From: Chara braunii
Taxonomy: Eukaryota; Streptophyta; Charophyceae; Charales; Characeae
Assembly (NCBI GenBank): GCA_003427395.1
Contig: BFEA01000162.1
Coordinates: forward strand, 210,638 to 265,397
Direction: 5' to 3'
DNA: 54,760 nt
This document shows positions 44,185 through 54,649 of the stretch, piece after piece. Each line of letters opens with the position of its first letter. Position 1 is the stretch's first letter. Both the position numbers and the translations under genes were made by a program. The notes below the pieces were generated by a model. The model worked only from the letters and a program-made list of their open reading frames with translations. It was not told where the DNA came from and did not search any database.

Positions 44185-44750
44185 GAGTTATGGGATGATT
44201 ACCAAGGGACTAGGAGTGTTGTCGCGTTGTTTGTTCAGTGTCGTCCTGTGTATGTATATGTGTGTGAGTGTGTGTGCTTTTTATTTTTATATTCTCTATA
44301 GTGGTGTGCGCGTGGAGTGTGGGATGAGTCCTAGTCGACCGGCGACGAGTCGCGCTTGGGACCTCAGCCCCCCAAGATGTCGGTTCGCGTGCGAGTTCGA
44401 TAGAGGCGTAATACCGCGCGTACCCCCTATGCTACAACGAACGAGAAACACCCTCGGCTGGTGTACCTCTGCGATTGCAACTGGTCACTTTCGTATTGTG
44501 GACCGGTAGCTCGACGGGGATACGCCCACCAAAGGGAGGTGACAACTCCCGTAAGGTGGAGGTAGGTCGTGCCTCTCGTAGGCCCTATCTTGTGGTATGG
44601 GCTCGTGAGAGGTATGGCTGGCGCACTCAGCCGAAGCGGCTTGCGGAAGCTCCATATGTATTCGCGACGAAGAAGTAGACCAACTCCTGTGTGACGAGGC
44701 CGGGAGGGTCCCGCGCTGCCTTGTGAGGTGCCAAACCGATGCGCTCGACA

Positions 44751-46018
44751 CCGTGACGTTTTCAGGCCAAAAGCCTGAAAACAAGGGCCTACAGGCCCTG
44801 TGTCGTTTCAGCCCGAAAGCCTGAAAACAAGGGCCTACAGGCCCTGTGTCGTTTCAGGCTAAATCAGGGCCTTTCCAGCCCTGAGTGTTTTCAGCCTGAA
44901 ACTGAGGGCCATTTCCGGGCCCTCATGAGTTCGGCCTGCCCCGAAACTCAGGCACCAGACCAGGGTTTTAGCTCAGGCCATTTCTGGCCTATTTTCAAGA
45001 CAACCTTCGTTTGAGCTTCAACCCCAGGGTCTGGCACGTTGAGGCATTGGCAAGAGCAGCCTCCCGGATGGGCCAGCACTATATAGGACTGGCCCGCCCT
45101 GCAGGCCGGCAGGTAGTTCATAGGTACTTCCCAGGCACTTCACGTGCACGTCAGGAGGCAGGAGGTAGTCTTCAGGATCGGCAGCAACACTCTGGAGGAG
45201 CGCTGCAGGAGTAGTATTAGCGCTAGCAGTAGTCTTCAACGCTGGGCGCTTTGTAGCGTTAGCAGTAGTCTTTAGCGCTGGGCACCATAGCTAGAGTAGT
45301 ACCATAGAGAGAGAGATTGGGCGGAGGCCAGAGGGACTTACCTGCAGCGCCATCGCTCCAGCTTCGTCTTCAAGGCACCTTCAACACAGCGCCACCTTCA
45401 CAGGTTAGTACCTGGCATATGAGAGAGAGAGAGTTCTTCTTCTTCCTCTTCTCAGTCCACCATCTCCCTCTCACCGTCTGGATATCTGACTTCACTGCAT
45501 CAGCAGACTATGAGAGAGAGAGAGAGAGAGAGATTGGTGACATGTGGATCCAGGCTCGACATTGGGTTTCAAACATTTTTGACAAGGGATTATTTGGGAC
45601 TTGTAACGAGACTTGGTGTTGACGACTTTCCCATCTCCCCCCTCCTCTTCGTCTGATCCCCTCCTCTTCATCTGTGCATGTCTGGACCTGGCGCCCTCTT
45701 CCTGTGTATAGCGCCAGGCCCCTTCACACCTTGTGGTGAGAATGATGTATGTTTCGTCTGCATTGCAACATTGATTGGGCTCGTCATCAGTATTCTAGCA
45801 TTCTGCTTTGTTGTCTTGTACTACGTGAGAGAGGTCAGTCCCGGTCAGGTCAGGACTTGTATCTAAGTCTTCCATTGCGCTGTAAAGCACCATTTTGTAT
45901 GTATCAGAATGTACACTGCTCGTTGAGATTTCACTTGCACTGCATTGTCCATTCAGTCCTTTTCATCACATTGCGGATCCTTGGTTATTATGTACATCGC
46001 CCATATGGGCATGTAACA
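44751..46018 (+). repeat. Ty3-C 5' LTR, main part
   Basis: It is the continuation of the LTR begun at 39043 and aligns with 52977-54239. The first 190 bases are built of palindromic blocks (TTTTCAGGC/GCCTGAAAA, AGGGCCT/AGGCCCT, GAGGGCC/GGGCCCTC), partly as a tandem of two units. It has a TATATA box at 45080-45085 and two GA runs near 45420 and 45510. It ends in CATGTAACA two bases before the primer site. The open frames inside it are the same in both LTRs and carry no motif, so they are not genes. Confidence 0.92.
45080..45085 (+). promoter_or_regulatory. TATA box of the Ty3-C LTR
   Basis: TATATA in a GC-rich setting (gccagcacTATATAggactggcc), identical at 53301-53306 in the 3' LTR. It is the most likely core promoter of the element. 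Confidence 0.6.
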
Positions 46019-46020
46019 GT

Positions 46021-46032
46021 TGGTATCGGAAC
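46021..46032 (+). other. Primer-binding site for initiator Met tRNA (Ty3-C)
   Basis: TGGTATCGGAAC begins two bases after the LTR end; it differs from TGGTATCAGAGC at two positions. Confidence 0.85.
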
Positions 46033-46760
46033 ACCGCACGTGAATCAGGACAACCTGATCAGACACGTGTGCGGGGACTAGGTAGCTGATTAGTTTTGAT
46101 TGATTGATTAGAGCACACTAGTTAGCCCCCCAAAATCACGATTTTGACCTCACTTCCGAAAATCGATTTTTTTTTTTCTTTTCTTGGATTTTGTTTTCTC
46201 ACTATTTCTGTTGTGGAAAATCGCAATAGCGCAACATCTGAAATTTTCGATTTCGTTTTTTCTTCTGAAAATTCAAAATTTCGTTGTTGAAAATCCGGAA
46301 TATCTTCTTTTTCGAAAATTTCGATTTCCTTTTGCAATTTCCCGTTATTTGGAAAATCCGGAATATTGTTATTCCGAAATCCGTTTTTTTGAAAACGGTA
46401 CGGGAATCCCTCTTGTAGTTATCATTCTCCAACTGCGCGTACTCTCATCTGAGTAATTCCAATTTTTTTTATTTTTTATTTTTTATACTTTCATTTTCGG
46501 AATTCTTTTATCAGAAAATCATTTGCGGTCTGAAAGTTCAAAATTTCTTCTCATTGATAATTTCGCACTTCAGGGGAATTGGCGGGCCTACTGAACTTGC
46601 AAACGAGTATTTTTCTTTTTCTCGAATTTTTTTTTGCAAAGTTCAAACTTTTTTTTTTTTTATTATTAGTGGCTCCTTATCTGGGCGATTTATCCCACCC
46701 CTCCCCACCTATGTTTTTGCCCCTTCTGGTCTTCTCTATCTGCCTCCAGGTACCCCCTGC
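46033..46760 (+). other. AT-rich Ty3-C leader
   Basis: From about 46130 to 46660 the sequence is dominated by gaaaatt, aaatttcg and ccggaata motifs and T-runs, unlike the GC-rich LTR and gag on either side. Some motifs are inverted copies of each other. No coding signal. Confidence 0.5.
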
Positions 46761-46848
46761 GGGGGCATTGGCGAGTTGCCACGGCAGCAGGACACGGCAG
46801 CAGGACACGGCAGCAACCGGTCACCGCAGCAGCAGGTCACGTCAGTGC

Positions 46849-48399
46849 ATGGTGCTCACCCGCTCAACGCCAAGCGGCATGGATCAGCAACCAGGCGAGA
46901 CTACCGAGGCCTATGAGGCCCGCATGCTGGACATGGTAGCAGAGTTCAAGCAACGGGCAGCTGCGGCAACATCCGCACGTCAGAAGGAAGATGAGGAAGC
47001 AGAGGAACAACGTCGCCTCGCTGAACAGCAGCGACAGGCAGACGCTGAGGCAGCAAGGAAGTCCGCAGACGAACGCCGTTGACTACGCCGAGACAAACTC
47101 CTCGAATGCGAGGGGGATATCGAGGTGATCGCCGACGAATGGGCAGTGGCTGCTAAAGAGGAGAGTGCCCCCTCTGCTGTGCGTGGCCTTGCAACCACAA
47201 TCGAACATGTGAGCAACTTGCTCGCCACCTATGCAGCACAACAAGAGGACATCCTCTGCGTGGACACCCTGGTCCGGAAGCAGATTCGAATTATTGATGA
47301 ACTGCTTGACCGGGTACGCCGGCTGGAACAATAGCTTGCAATAGCTACCCCCGCCGGACCCTCCAACTTGATGGACCGCGTCAACATCTTGGAAATCGAC
47401 GTCGAGACTCTCAAGGACGACGCTCTAACGACAAATCAGCGGATTGACCAGCAGATTTGAGCCGCCGCAGCCAGTCCGACCGCGACTAATCGCGAGAGCA
47501 TCCCGAAGTTTGACGGCCTCCCGATCTTCTGCGATGCAACGAAGACAGACCCAATCCCATGGTGGCGCCAGTTCGAGCTGAAGCTGGACATTCACCACGT
47601 CATCAACCCGAACCGGCACGCATACTTATACTCCCGCTCGGGAGGCGAGTGCCAGGCATGGCTGCACAACATGTTGTCCACGCACAACGTCGCAGTCTCC
47701 AAGCTGCATACGAAGATCAGCTGGGCTGATCTCAAGGCAGCATGGCATAAGCGGTTCCAAGTAGAGCCGCCCGAGCTTCAGGCAGCCGAGAAACTTCAAC
47801 GGTTCTATCAGAACGACCTGCCAAGCACGGACTGGATAACCGAGTACCAACGCTTGGCGTCCACGCCCAATTTGCCATCAACCTTTGTCGCCATCAAACA
47901 CTTCTTCATTGGGAGGAGTTGTCTGGCGTTGCAGAACGCCTTGACGCAAGTTGCGGAGACGCTCACCACAAGTGAGCAGCTTTTTGATAAAGCCTCGCAG
48001 ATCATCGTGACGAACATCGAAGCCAAGAATTTGGGCCATTCGTCTGCTGCAGGCCAGGGCAGAGGACAGCATCGACCGAAAGTGGCCGTGGTCGCAGCAA
48101 CTACAGCGACCGACCCTTCAAACGAGGCTGCCTCTTCTGAGGAAGGAGACAGATTGGCAGCTGCCCGGGATGGTGGCCGCCCCGCCAGAGGGCAAGGACG
48201 CGGCAAACCGAAGACACACACCAATTCAGTCCCCGGGGCCAGACCAGCGGCTCAAGAGCCTTGGACACATTACGGTATCTCGGAAGGCGTGTACCACATT
48301 TGTACTAAGTATCGATACTGCTTGTGGTGCAACAGCGTGGTGCACGACACTGCAACGTGCCCCACGCCAGTCAAAGGCAAATTCCCTTCGGGAAAGTGA
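46849..48399 (+). pseudogene. gag: Ty3-C gag with three in-frame stops
   Basis: One frame holds an Ala/Glu/Arg-rich coiled coil (EAYEARMLDMVAEF, EEQRRLAEQQR), a second helical segment (LDRVRRLEQ), then the capsid-like gag domain (IPKFDGLPIF, PWWRQFELKL, WADLKAAWHKRF, DWITEYQRL), a basic Arg/Gly linker (GQGRGQHRP) and a zinc knuckle CLWCNSVVHDTATC (C-x2-C-x4-H-x4-C). Stops in the same frame lie at 47080-47082 (TGA), 47332-47334 (TAG) and 47458-47460 (TGA). In each case CGA or CAG is the likely ancestor. The start is taken at the Met near 46849-46890; the upstream frame is leader. Confidence 0.85.
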
Positions 48400-48473
48400 G
48401 CACCGCCGAGAGTGATGCGGCTGCACTCTCGACGCCTTCGGAATCGGTTGCTTCGCGAGCGACCTCTCTTCAT

Positions 48474-49390
48474 TCCGAGGCACATGGAGAAGTCGATAGT
48501 CCTCTCTTATAGTCCTATGAGGACTATGCTGCTCGGCTCGTTCCTTCGCTAGGTTCTCAAGCTAAAGGACAAGATGTGTGTGCGGCTTCTTCTCCGCCCG
48601 ACAACAGCAACAATGAATCGTCTTCAAGTGGTTCTTCAAGGGATTCGACGCAAGAGTTCAACATAGAGGTCTTGGACCCGTTGACGTCCGAGGATTTTGC
48701 ATGGCTTCCTCTCCCTTCCACAGGCTGCTTGCCGGGACCGCAATGCGCAACACTATGCGCCCATCTCCACACATACTTAGCCTTCTATGCACCACCATCT
48801 TCACCGACGGATGACAAAGCTGCGGTGGGGGACATCCTTTTTCCGAGGCACATGCAAAAGTCGACAGTCCTCTCTTGTATTCCTATGAGGACAATGCTGC
48901 CCGGCTCGTTCCTTCCCTAGGTTCTCAAGCTCAAGGACAAGATGTGTATGCAGCTTCTTCTCCGTCCGGCAACAGCAACAATGGATCGTCTTCAAGTGGT
49001 TCTTCAAGGGATTCGATGTCTGCTTTCAACCAGGCCTTAATGTGATTCCTCATCACAGGATATGTGTCTAGCTTTTCCAAGAGGCACGAAGTGTTGATTC
49101 GATCAAAGCATTTCGCAATGTCGGCGTCAAGCACATATTTGGCTCTAATGGCTCTAGCCAGAACTTCCATGGCATCTTGAGGACTACGTCCTGGCCTAAC
49201 ACGAGTTCAACATAGAGGTCTTGGACCCGTTCACGTCCGAGGATTTTGCATGGCTTCCTCTCCCTTCCACAGGTTGCTTGCCGGGACTGCAATGCGCAAC
49301 ACTATGCGCCCATCTCCACACATACTTAGCCTTCAATGCACCACCATCTTCACCGACGGATGACGAAGCTGCGGTGGGGGACATCCTTGC
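48474..49390 (+). repeat. Tandem duplication in the gag-pol spacer
   Basis: Unit 1 (48474-48841) and unit 2 (48842 to about 49390) both run from ttccgaggcacatg to gtgggggacatcctt and are about 95% identical by eye. The offset is 368 bases, so the duplication shifts the reading frame. Unit 2 is further interrupted by foreign sequence at 49017-49202. Unit 1 has a TAG where unit 2 has TAT. Confidence 0.9.
49017..49202 (-). pseudogene. Fragment of a group II intron-type reverse transcriptase
   Basis: This stretch is present only in unit 2 of the duplication. On the minus strand it translates without a stop to about 60 residues containing RPGRSPQDAMEVLARAI, KYVLDADIAKCFDRIN and HIKAWLKA. These correspond to conserved blocks of group II intron maturase/RT proteins: the GFRPGRS-DA block and the palm box with the first catalytic Asp (VLDADI-CFD-I). 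The similarity ends sharply at both junctions. It is antisense to Ty3-C. The source could be an organelle genome or a bacterial intron. The family call is strong; the source is not determined. Confidence 0.85.
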
Positions 49391-52300
49391 GTATGTTACC
49401 AAGGTGGCCCACGAGTTTCACATGCAGCGGTACGATGATAACAACGCGCCGCTCCTTTATGTTTGCATCCAAGTTGGGCAAGCGTCCTGCAACGCTTTGC
49501 TGGATAGCGGCGCGACTCGCAGTTTCATCAGCCAGTCCTTTATCCAAAGGGCCGGCCTTGGCGCACAAGTTCGGAGGAAGCCAAACCCGACGGCGATCAA
49601 GTTGGCGGACGGTCGGATGCAACAACTCCTCGATCGCTACAGTGAAGCTGTGCCGGTTTATTTCTCACCTCATGCATGCGAACCAGTGACGTTTGACGTC
49701 TTAGACACAGACTTCGACATTATTTTGGGGATGCCTTGGCTTGCAAGTGTCGATCACACGGTTAACTTCCATCAGCGGACACTTACCGTTCGCGACGCCT
49801 TCGGCGCCGAGGTGCCGTGTACCATTCCTCTTCCCCACTCCTCGATCCGGTGCCAAGTTGAAATGGCCAAGTCTTTTCGGGCCGCTTGCGCTTACGAGCG
49901 GACCGACGAGATAGGCCTATGTTTTCTACGAGCCACCGCGACGACCGAATCTTCACCTACGGACTTGTCTTTGGACCCCCGAGTGGTGTGGTTGCTCGAC
50001 GAGTTCACCGACATCTTCGAGTCTCCTACCGGTGTGGTGTCGGATCGACCGATCTCCCACGAGATCATTCTTGAGGCCGGTGCCGTGCCGCCGAAAGGAT
50101 GCATCTATCGCATGAGCGAGGAAGAGCTCGCGGTTCTCCGTGCTCAACTCGACGATCTTTTGGACAAGGGTTGGATCCGCCCTAGTAGCTCACCATACGG
50201 TGCACCAATTCTCTTTGTATGGAAGAAGAACAAGGATCTTCACTTGTGCATCGACTACCGCAAGCTCAACGCACAAACCGTCAAGAATGCGGGACCTCTT
50301 CCGCGGATTGACGACCTTCTCGAGCGTTTGGGCGATGCAAAATTCTTCTCAAAGTTGGACTTGAAGTCGGGCTACCATCAAATCTCGATACGCCCGCAAG
50401 ATTGCTACCAATCCACGTTCAAAACGCGGTACGGGCATTTTGAGTGGATCGTTATGTCTTTTGGCCTCACCAATGCCCCGACGACCTTTCAAGCGGCAAT
50501 GACCAATGAGTTTCGTGCGATGCTGGACCGGTTCGTACTAGTCTAGTTAGACGGCATTCTCGTCTATAGCCAGACATTGGAGGATCATCTTGAGCACCTT
50601 CGACGAGTGTTGGAGACGCTCCGTTGCGCCAAGTACAAAGCCAACCGCGACAAGTGCGAATTTGTCCGGCAAGAGCTGGAATACTTAGGCCATTTCGTCA
50701 CACCGGAGGGCATCAGTCCGTTGTCGGACAAGATTCAAGCCATCCAAGAGTGGCCGGAGCCGAAAACCGTCACAAATGTTCGTTCCTTCCTTGGCTTAGC
50801 CGGCTACTATCAACGCTTCATCAAGGGATACTCGAAGATCGCGGCTCCTTTATCCAAGCTTCAATGCGAGGACTGACCATTCGACTTCGACGACAATGCG
50901 CGGACTTCCTTTTTGGCTCTCAAAGCCGCATTGCTATCCGCGGAGGTGTTGCGCATCTACGATCCGCTTTTGCCGACACGTGTCACTACCGATGCGTTCG
51001 GCTATGGCATTGGTGTCGTCCTCGAGCAACATGACGGTGTGGACTGGCACCCGATCGAGTACTTTAGCAAGAAAGTGCCCGCCGTTCACTCGATTGACGA
51101 CGCGTGGAAGAAGGAATTATTGGCCTTCGTACACGCGCTCAAGCGCTGGCGGCATTTTCTTCTCGGTCGACGGCAGTTCCGATGGGTAACGGATAACAAT
51201 CCCTTGGTCTTCTACAAGACCCAGGACACGGTTAATAGCACCATTACCCGTTGGATGACCTTCATCAACCAGTTTGACTTTTTCCCCGACCACATTCTGG
51301 GCAAGTCAAACCGTTTTGAGGATGCTCTTTCACGGCGTCCGGACCATTGTACCGCAGTCTACTCAACTTTTGAGATTAATGACGACTTGCGGGACAGCTT
51401 CATCCGCTGCTACCAAGTCGATCCCGAGTTTTGCGACAAGTACGCAAATTGCTCCTCTCACAATCCAGCGCCATCACACTATCGGATCCAAAAGGGGTAC
51501 TTGCTCGTCCACTTGCGAGGGGAGGATCTTCTTTGTGTGCCACGAGATTTACACTTGCGCACACAACTTCTTGGCGAGTTCCACGACGCTCCCGCCACCA
51601 GACACTTTGGAGTCAATACGATTGGCCGACTCCGCGAGCGCTTTTGGTGGCCCGGTCTTCTCGACGACGTCACACGCTCTTGCGAGTCATGCGAGGTTTG
51701 CCGACGTTGCAAATCCCGCAATCATCGTCCGTATGGCGAGTTGGGACCGTTACCGGTCCCCTTGCGGCGAAGGGAAGCAATTGCCATGGACATTACCGGC
51801 CCGTTCCCCAAGCACAAAACCGGAGTGGATGGGATTCTCACGGTGGTCGACTGACTCACCAAGTTTGCCATGTTTTTGCCTTGCCACTATCATGCCAAGG
51901 CACCGGAGTTGGCCGAGGTTCTTTACGCCGGTTGGATTCGAACCAAGGGTTACCCCAAGGAAATCGTTTGCGACCGCGACACTCGGTTCATGGCGCTCAT
52001 CAAATGATGGGGCTCATCTCTCAAGCCAAGTTCGGCTCGCCACCGCCGAACCGATGGCCAAACGGAGAGGGCGCATCAGACCGCACATGTTCTCCTTTGC
52101 ACTCTCATCCGTCCCAACCAAAAGGATTGGGTTGAGCGGCTGCCGGATGTCGAGTTGGCACACAACTCGTCCATCCACCCGACTATCGGGATGTCGCCCT
52201 TCGAGTTCGAGCACGGCTTGCCCGTCACTTCTCCGTTGGACACAATCATTCCACGAACGACGGAGAGCGATGACCATCTTCTTTTCTTGCGACGGATACA

Positions 52301-52917
52301 AGAGCTACTTGTCAAGGCACGCGACCAGATGGCCAAGACGCAGCAACACATGAGCCAACAGGCCAATCACCAGCGTCTTCCTTGCCCATTCCGCGCCGGC
52401 GATCTCGTTTGGGTTTCCGCCGCGGAATTCAGCCTTGAACAAGATCTCTCTCGCAAGCTCCTCCCGAAATGGATGGGGCCTTGGGCGATCGTGGCACCGG
52501 CCAGGGATGCACCCGAAGAACCTTCCTTCACCATTCAGGTGCCAGCCCACTTGCCCGTCTACCCGGTCTTTCATTGCTCCAAGTTGGCTCTCTACACGCC
52601 AGCGGAACATGACGATTTTCCCGAACGACGATCGCAAGACCCACCCTCTATGGATGGGTTTTAAGAGGTCGGCAACATCATCTCCCAGCGACGCTACGGC
52701 AACAGGCCAACCGAGTACTTGGTACACTTTGCGTATTGCAGTCACCTAGCTGACCGATGGTTAACCCGTGCGGAACTCCAAGCAACAACTTCGGATGTTC
52801 TCGCACGCTACGAACGCAAGATGCAAGGCAAGCCGGTATCTTCGGCTCCACGACGCACCCGCATCCACGTTCCACCTTCAGATTGTCAGCTTCGCCCTCG
52901 CCCTGGCTTGACTTCAT

Positions 52918-52929
52918 AAGGAGGAGGGG
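52918..52929 (+). other. Polypurine tract of Ty3-C
   Basis: aaggaggagggg immediately precedes the 3' LTR (one base apart) and overlaps the pol stop codon. This is the expected plus-strand primer. Confidence 0.8.
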
Positions 52930-52930
52930 C

Positions 52931-54239
52931 TGTTACATGCTGCGCCTGCAATAGGCTGCACGGGTCATTTCCAGGCCCGTGACGTTTTCAGGCCAAAAGC
53001 CTGAAAACAAGGGCCTACTGGTGTTGTTTCAGCCTGAAAGCCTGAAAACAAGGGCCTAAAGGCCCTGTGTCGTTTCAGGCTAAATCAGGGCGTTTCCGGC
53101 CCTGAGTGTTTTCATCCTGAAACTAAGGGCCGTTTCTGGGCCCTCATGAGTTCGGCCTGCCCCGAAACTCAGGCACCAGACCAGGGTTTTAGCTCAGGCC
53201 ATTTCTGGCCTATTTTCAAGACAACCTTCGTTTGAGCTTCAACCCCAGGGTCTGGCACGTTGAGGCATTGGCAAGAGCAGCCTCCCGGATGGGCCAGCAC
53301 TATATAGGACTGGCCCGCCCTGCAGGCCGGCAGGTAGTTCATAGGTACTTCCCAGGCACTTCACGTGCACGTCAGGAGGCAGGAGGTAGTCTTCAGGATC
53401 GGCAGCAACACTCTGGAGGAGCGCTGCAGGAGTAGTATTAGCGCTAGCAGTAGTCTTCAACGCTGGGCGCTTTGTAGCGTTAGCAGTAGTCTTTAGCGCT
53501 GGGCACCATAGCTAGAGTAGTACCATAGAGAGAGAGATTGGGCGGAGGCCAGAGGGACTTACCTGCAGCGCCATCGCTCCAGCTTCGTCTTCAAGGCACC
53601 TTCAACACAGCGCCACCTTCACAGGTTAGTACCTGGCATATGAGAGAGAGAGAGTTCTTCTTCTTCCTCTTCTCAGTCCACCATCTCCCTCTCACCGTCT
53701 GGATATCTGACTTCACTGCATCAGCAGACTATGAGAGAGAGAGAGAGAGAGAGATTGGTGACATGTGGATCCAGGCTCGACATTGGGTTTCAAACATTTT
53801 TGACAAGGGATTATTTGGGACTTGTAACGAGACTTGGTGTTGACGACTTTCCCATCTCCCCCCTCCTCTTCGTCTGATCCCCTCCTCTTCATCTGTGCAT
53901 GTCTGGACCTGGCGCCCTCTTCCTGTGTATAGCGCCAGGCCCCTTCACACCTTGTGGTGAGAATGATGTATGTTTAGTCTGCATTGCGACATTAATTGGG
54001 CTCGTCATCAGTATTCTAGCATTCTGCTTCACTGTCTTGTACTACGTGAGAGAGGTCAGTCCCGATCAGGTCAGGACTTGTATCTAAGTCTTCCATTGCG
54101 CTGTAAAGCACCATTTTGTATGTATCAGAATGTACACTGCTCGTTGAGATTTCACTTGCACTGCATTGTCCATTCAATCCTTTTCATCACATTGCGGATC
54201 CTTGGTTATTATGTACATCGCCCATTTGGGCATGTAACA
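52931..54239 (+). repeat. Ty3-C 3' LTR
   Basis: 1,309 bases with TGTTACATG/CATGTAACA ends. It aligns with 39043-39091 plus 44751-46018. Differences concentrate in the first 200 and last 260 bases, while roughly 800 bases in the middle look identical. TATATA is at 53301-53306. Confidence 0.94.
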
Positions 54240-54618
54240 ACAGGCCTTCTTGTGGCGAGCAACCCACTTGCCACCGTACACCTCATCCACCTTCTGTTGT
54301 CTAAGCCTCGTTCCAGCTTTGGTGGCAGCCGGAACAGCTCCTCCGTCCTTCCTCTTGGAAGAACCCTCCCCCGTCAGACCTTGCATAGGCACTTGCCCCT
54401 TGCCTCTTCGCCGCTCCTAGTCCACGATCCTCTCCCCCGTCGATGGATCGAACTCTGGCATCTCCTCTTGTCCCGGGAATCCCTCCCGGGACGTGCCACG
54501 TGCCTCGCTATCGATGATGATGACGTCCTCCTCGATGTCACCGCCTCCACCCCCCAATGGATGGTCGGGCTCACCATGCCCACCATCTCCCCCCCCCCCC
54601 CCCCCCCCCCCCCCCCGC

Positions 54619-54649
<31 letters not shown>

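Larger units (their letters stand above)
39092..44750 (+). mobile_element. Non-coding, hairpin-dense insertion nested in the Ty3-C LTR
   Basis: The Ty3-C LTR stops at 39091 and resumes at 44751 with CCG repeated on both sides. The inserted ends are (C)TGTCGGTGCG and GCGCTCGACA, that is TGTCG/CGACA ends. If it starts at the TG (39093) the flanks are CCGC and CCGT. No frame has protein-like content. It contains a hairpin-rich left arm (39104-39800), a tRNA-like segment, a Ty3-A-type LTR with primer site, then a long structured region from about 41480 to 44185 and on toward 44700. I find no LTR pair at its ends, so its class is unknown. It may be two nested pieces. Confidence 0.7.
48324..52919 (+). 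pseudogene. pol: Ty3-C pol polyprotein with multiple stops and dead RT
   Basis: It is in the -1 frame relative to gag and overlaps the gag end by 76 bases. After a Ser-rich spacer that is duplicated (see 48474-49390), the protease has LLDSGATRSFIS (Asp at 49503) and DIILGMPWL. RT has KLDLKSGYHQI and SFGLTNAPTTFQ, but the YLDD box reads stop-L-D-G at 50544-50555. RNase H has TDAFGYGIGVV and WVTDNNPL. The integrase zinc finger is near 51585-51715, and the core has IAMDITGPF, VCDRDTRF and TDGQTERAH, with residues missing between the second Asp and the Glu. GPW and chromodomain-like (YLVHFAYCSHLADRWL) modules end it. Stops: 48510, 50544, 50874, 51852, 52005 and 52662, with the final TAA at 52917-52919. 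Confidence 0.92.
39043..54239 (+). mobile_element. Ty3-C: Ty3/gypsy retrotransposon inserted in the hAT gene
   Basis: The LTR ends are TGTTACATG and CATGTAACA. The flanks are gaagg on the left and acagg on the right, an imperfect five-base target duplication. Internal order is primer site, gag, protease, RT, RNase H, integrase, chromodomain-like tail and polypurine tract. Total span is 15,197 bases, or about 9,540 without the nested insertion at 39092-44750. Removing the span leaves the flanking hAT reading frame continuous across the junction, which independently confirms both ends. Confidence 0.92.

Noticed and set aside
39092-44750. Nested insertion as a group II intron
   Set aside because: GTGCG occurs near the left end and a group II RT fragment lies in the same element, but I find no domain V-like hairpin near the right end and no coding frame.
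45011-45622. Plus-strand open frames repeated at 53232-53843
   Set aside because: They are identical because both lie in the two LTRs of Ty3-C. They have no motif and low-complexity GA-derived residues.
49350-49625. Minus-strand frame opposite the Ty3-C protease
   Set aside because: Shadow of the protease frame; its end is duplicated spacer.
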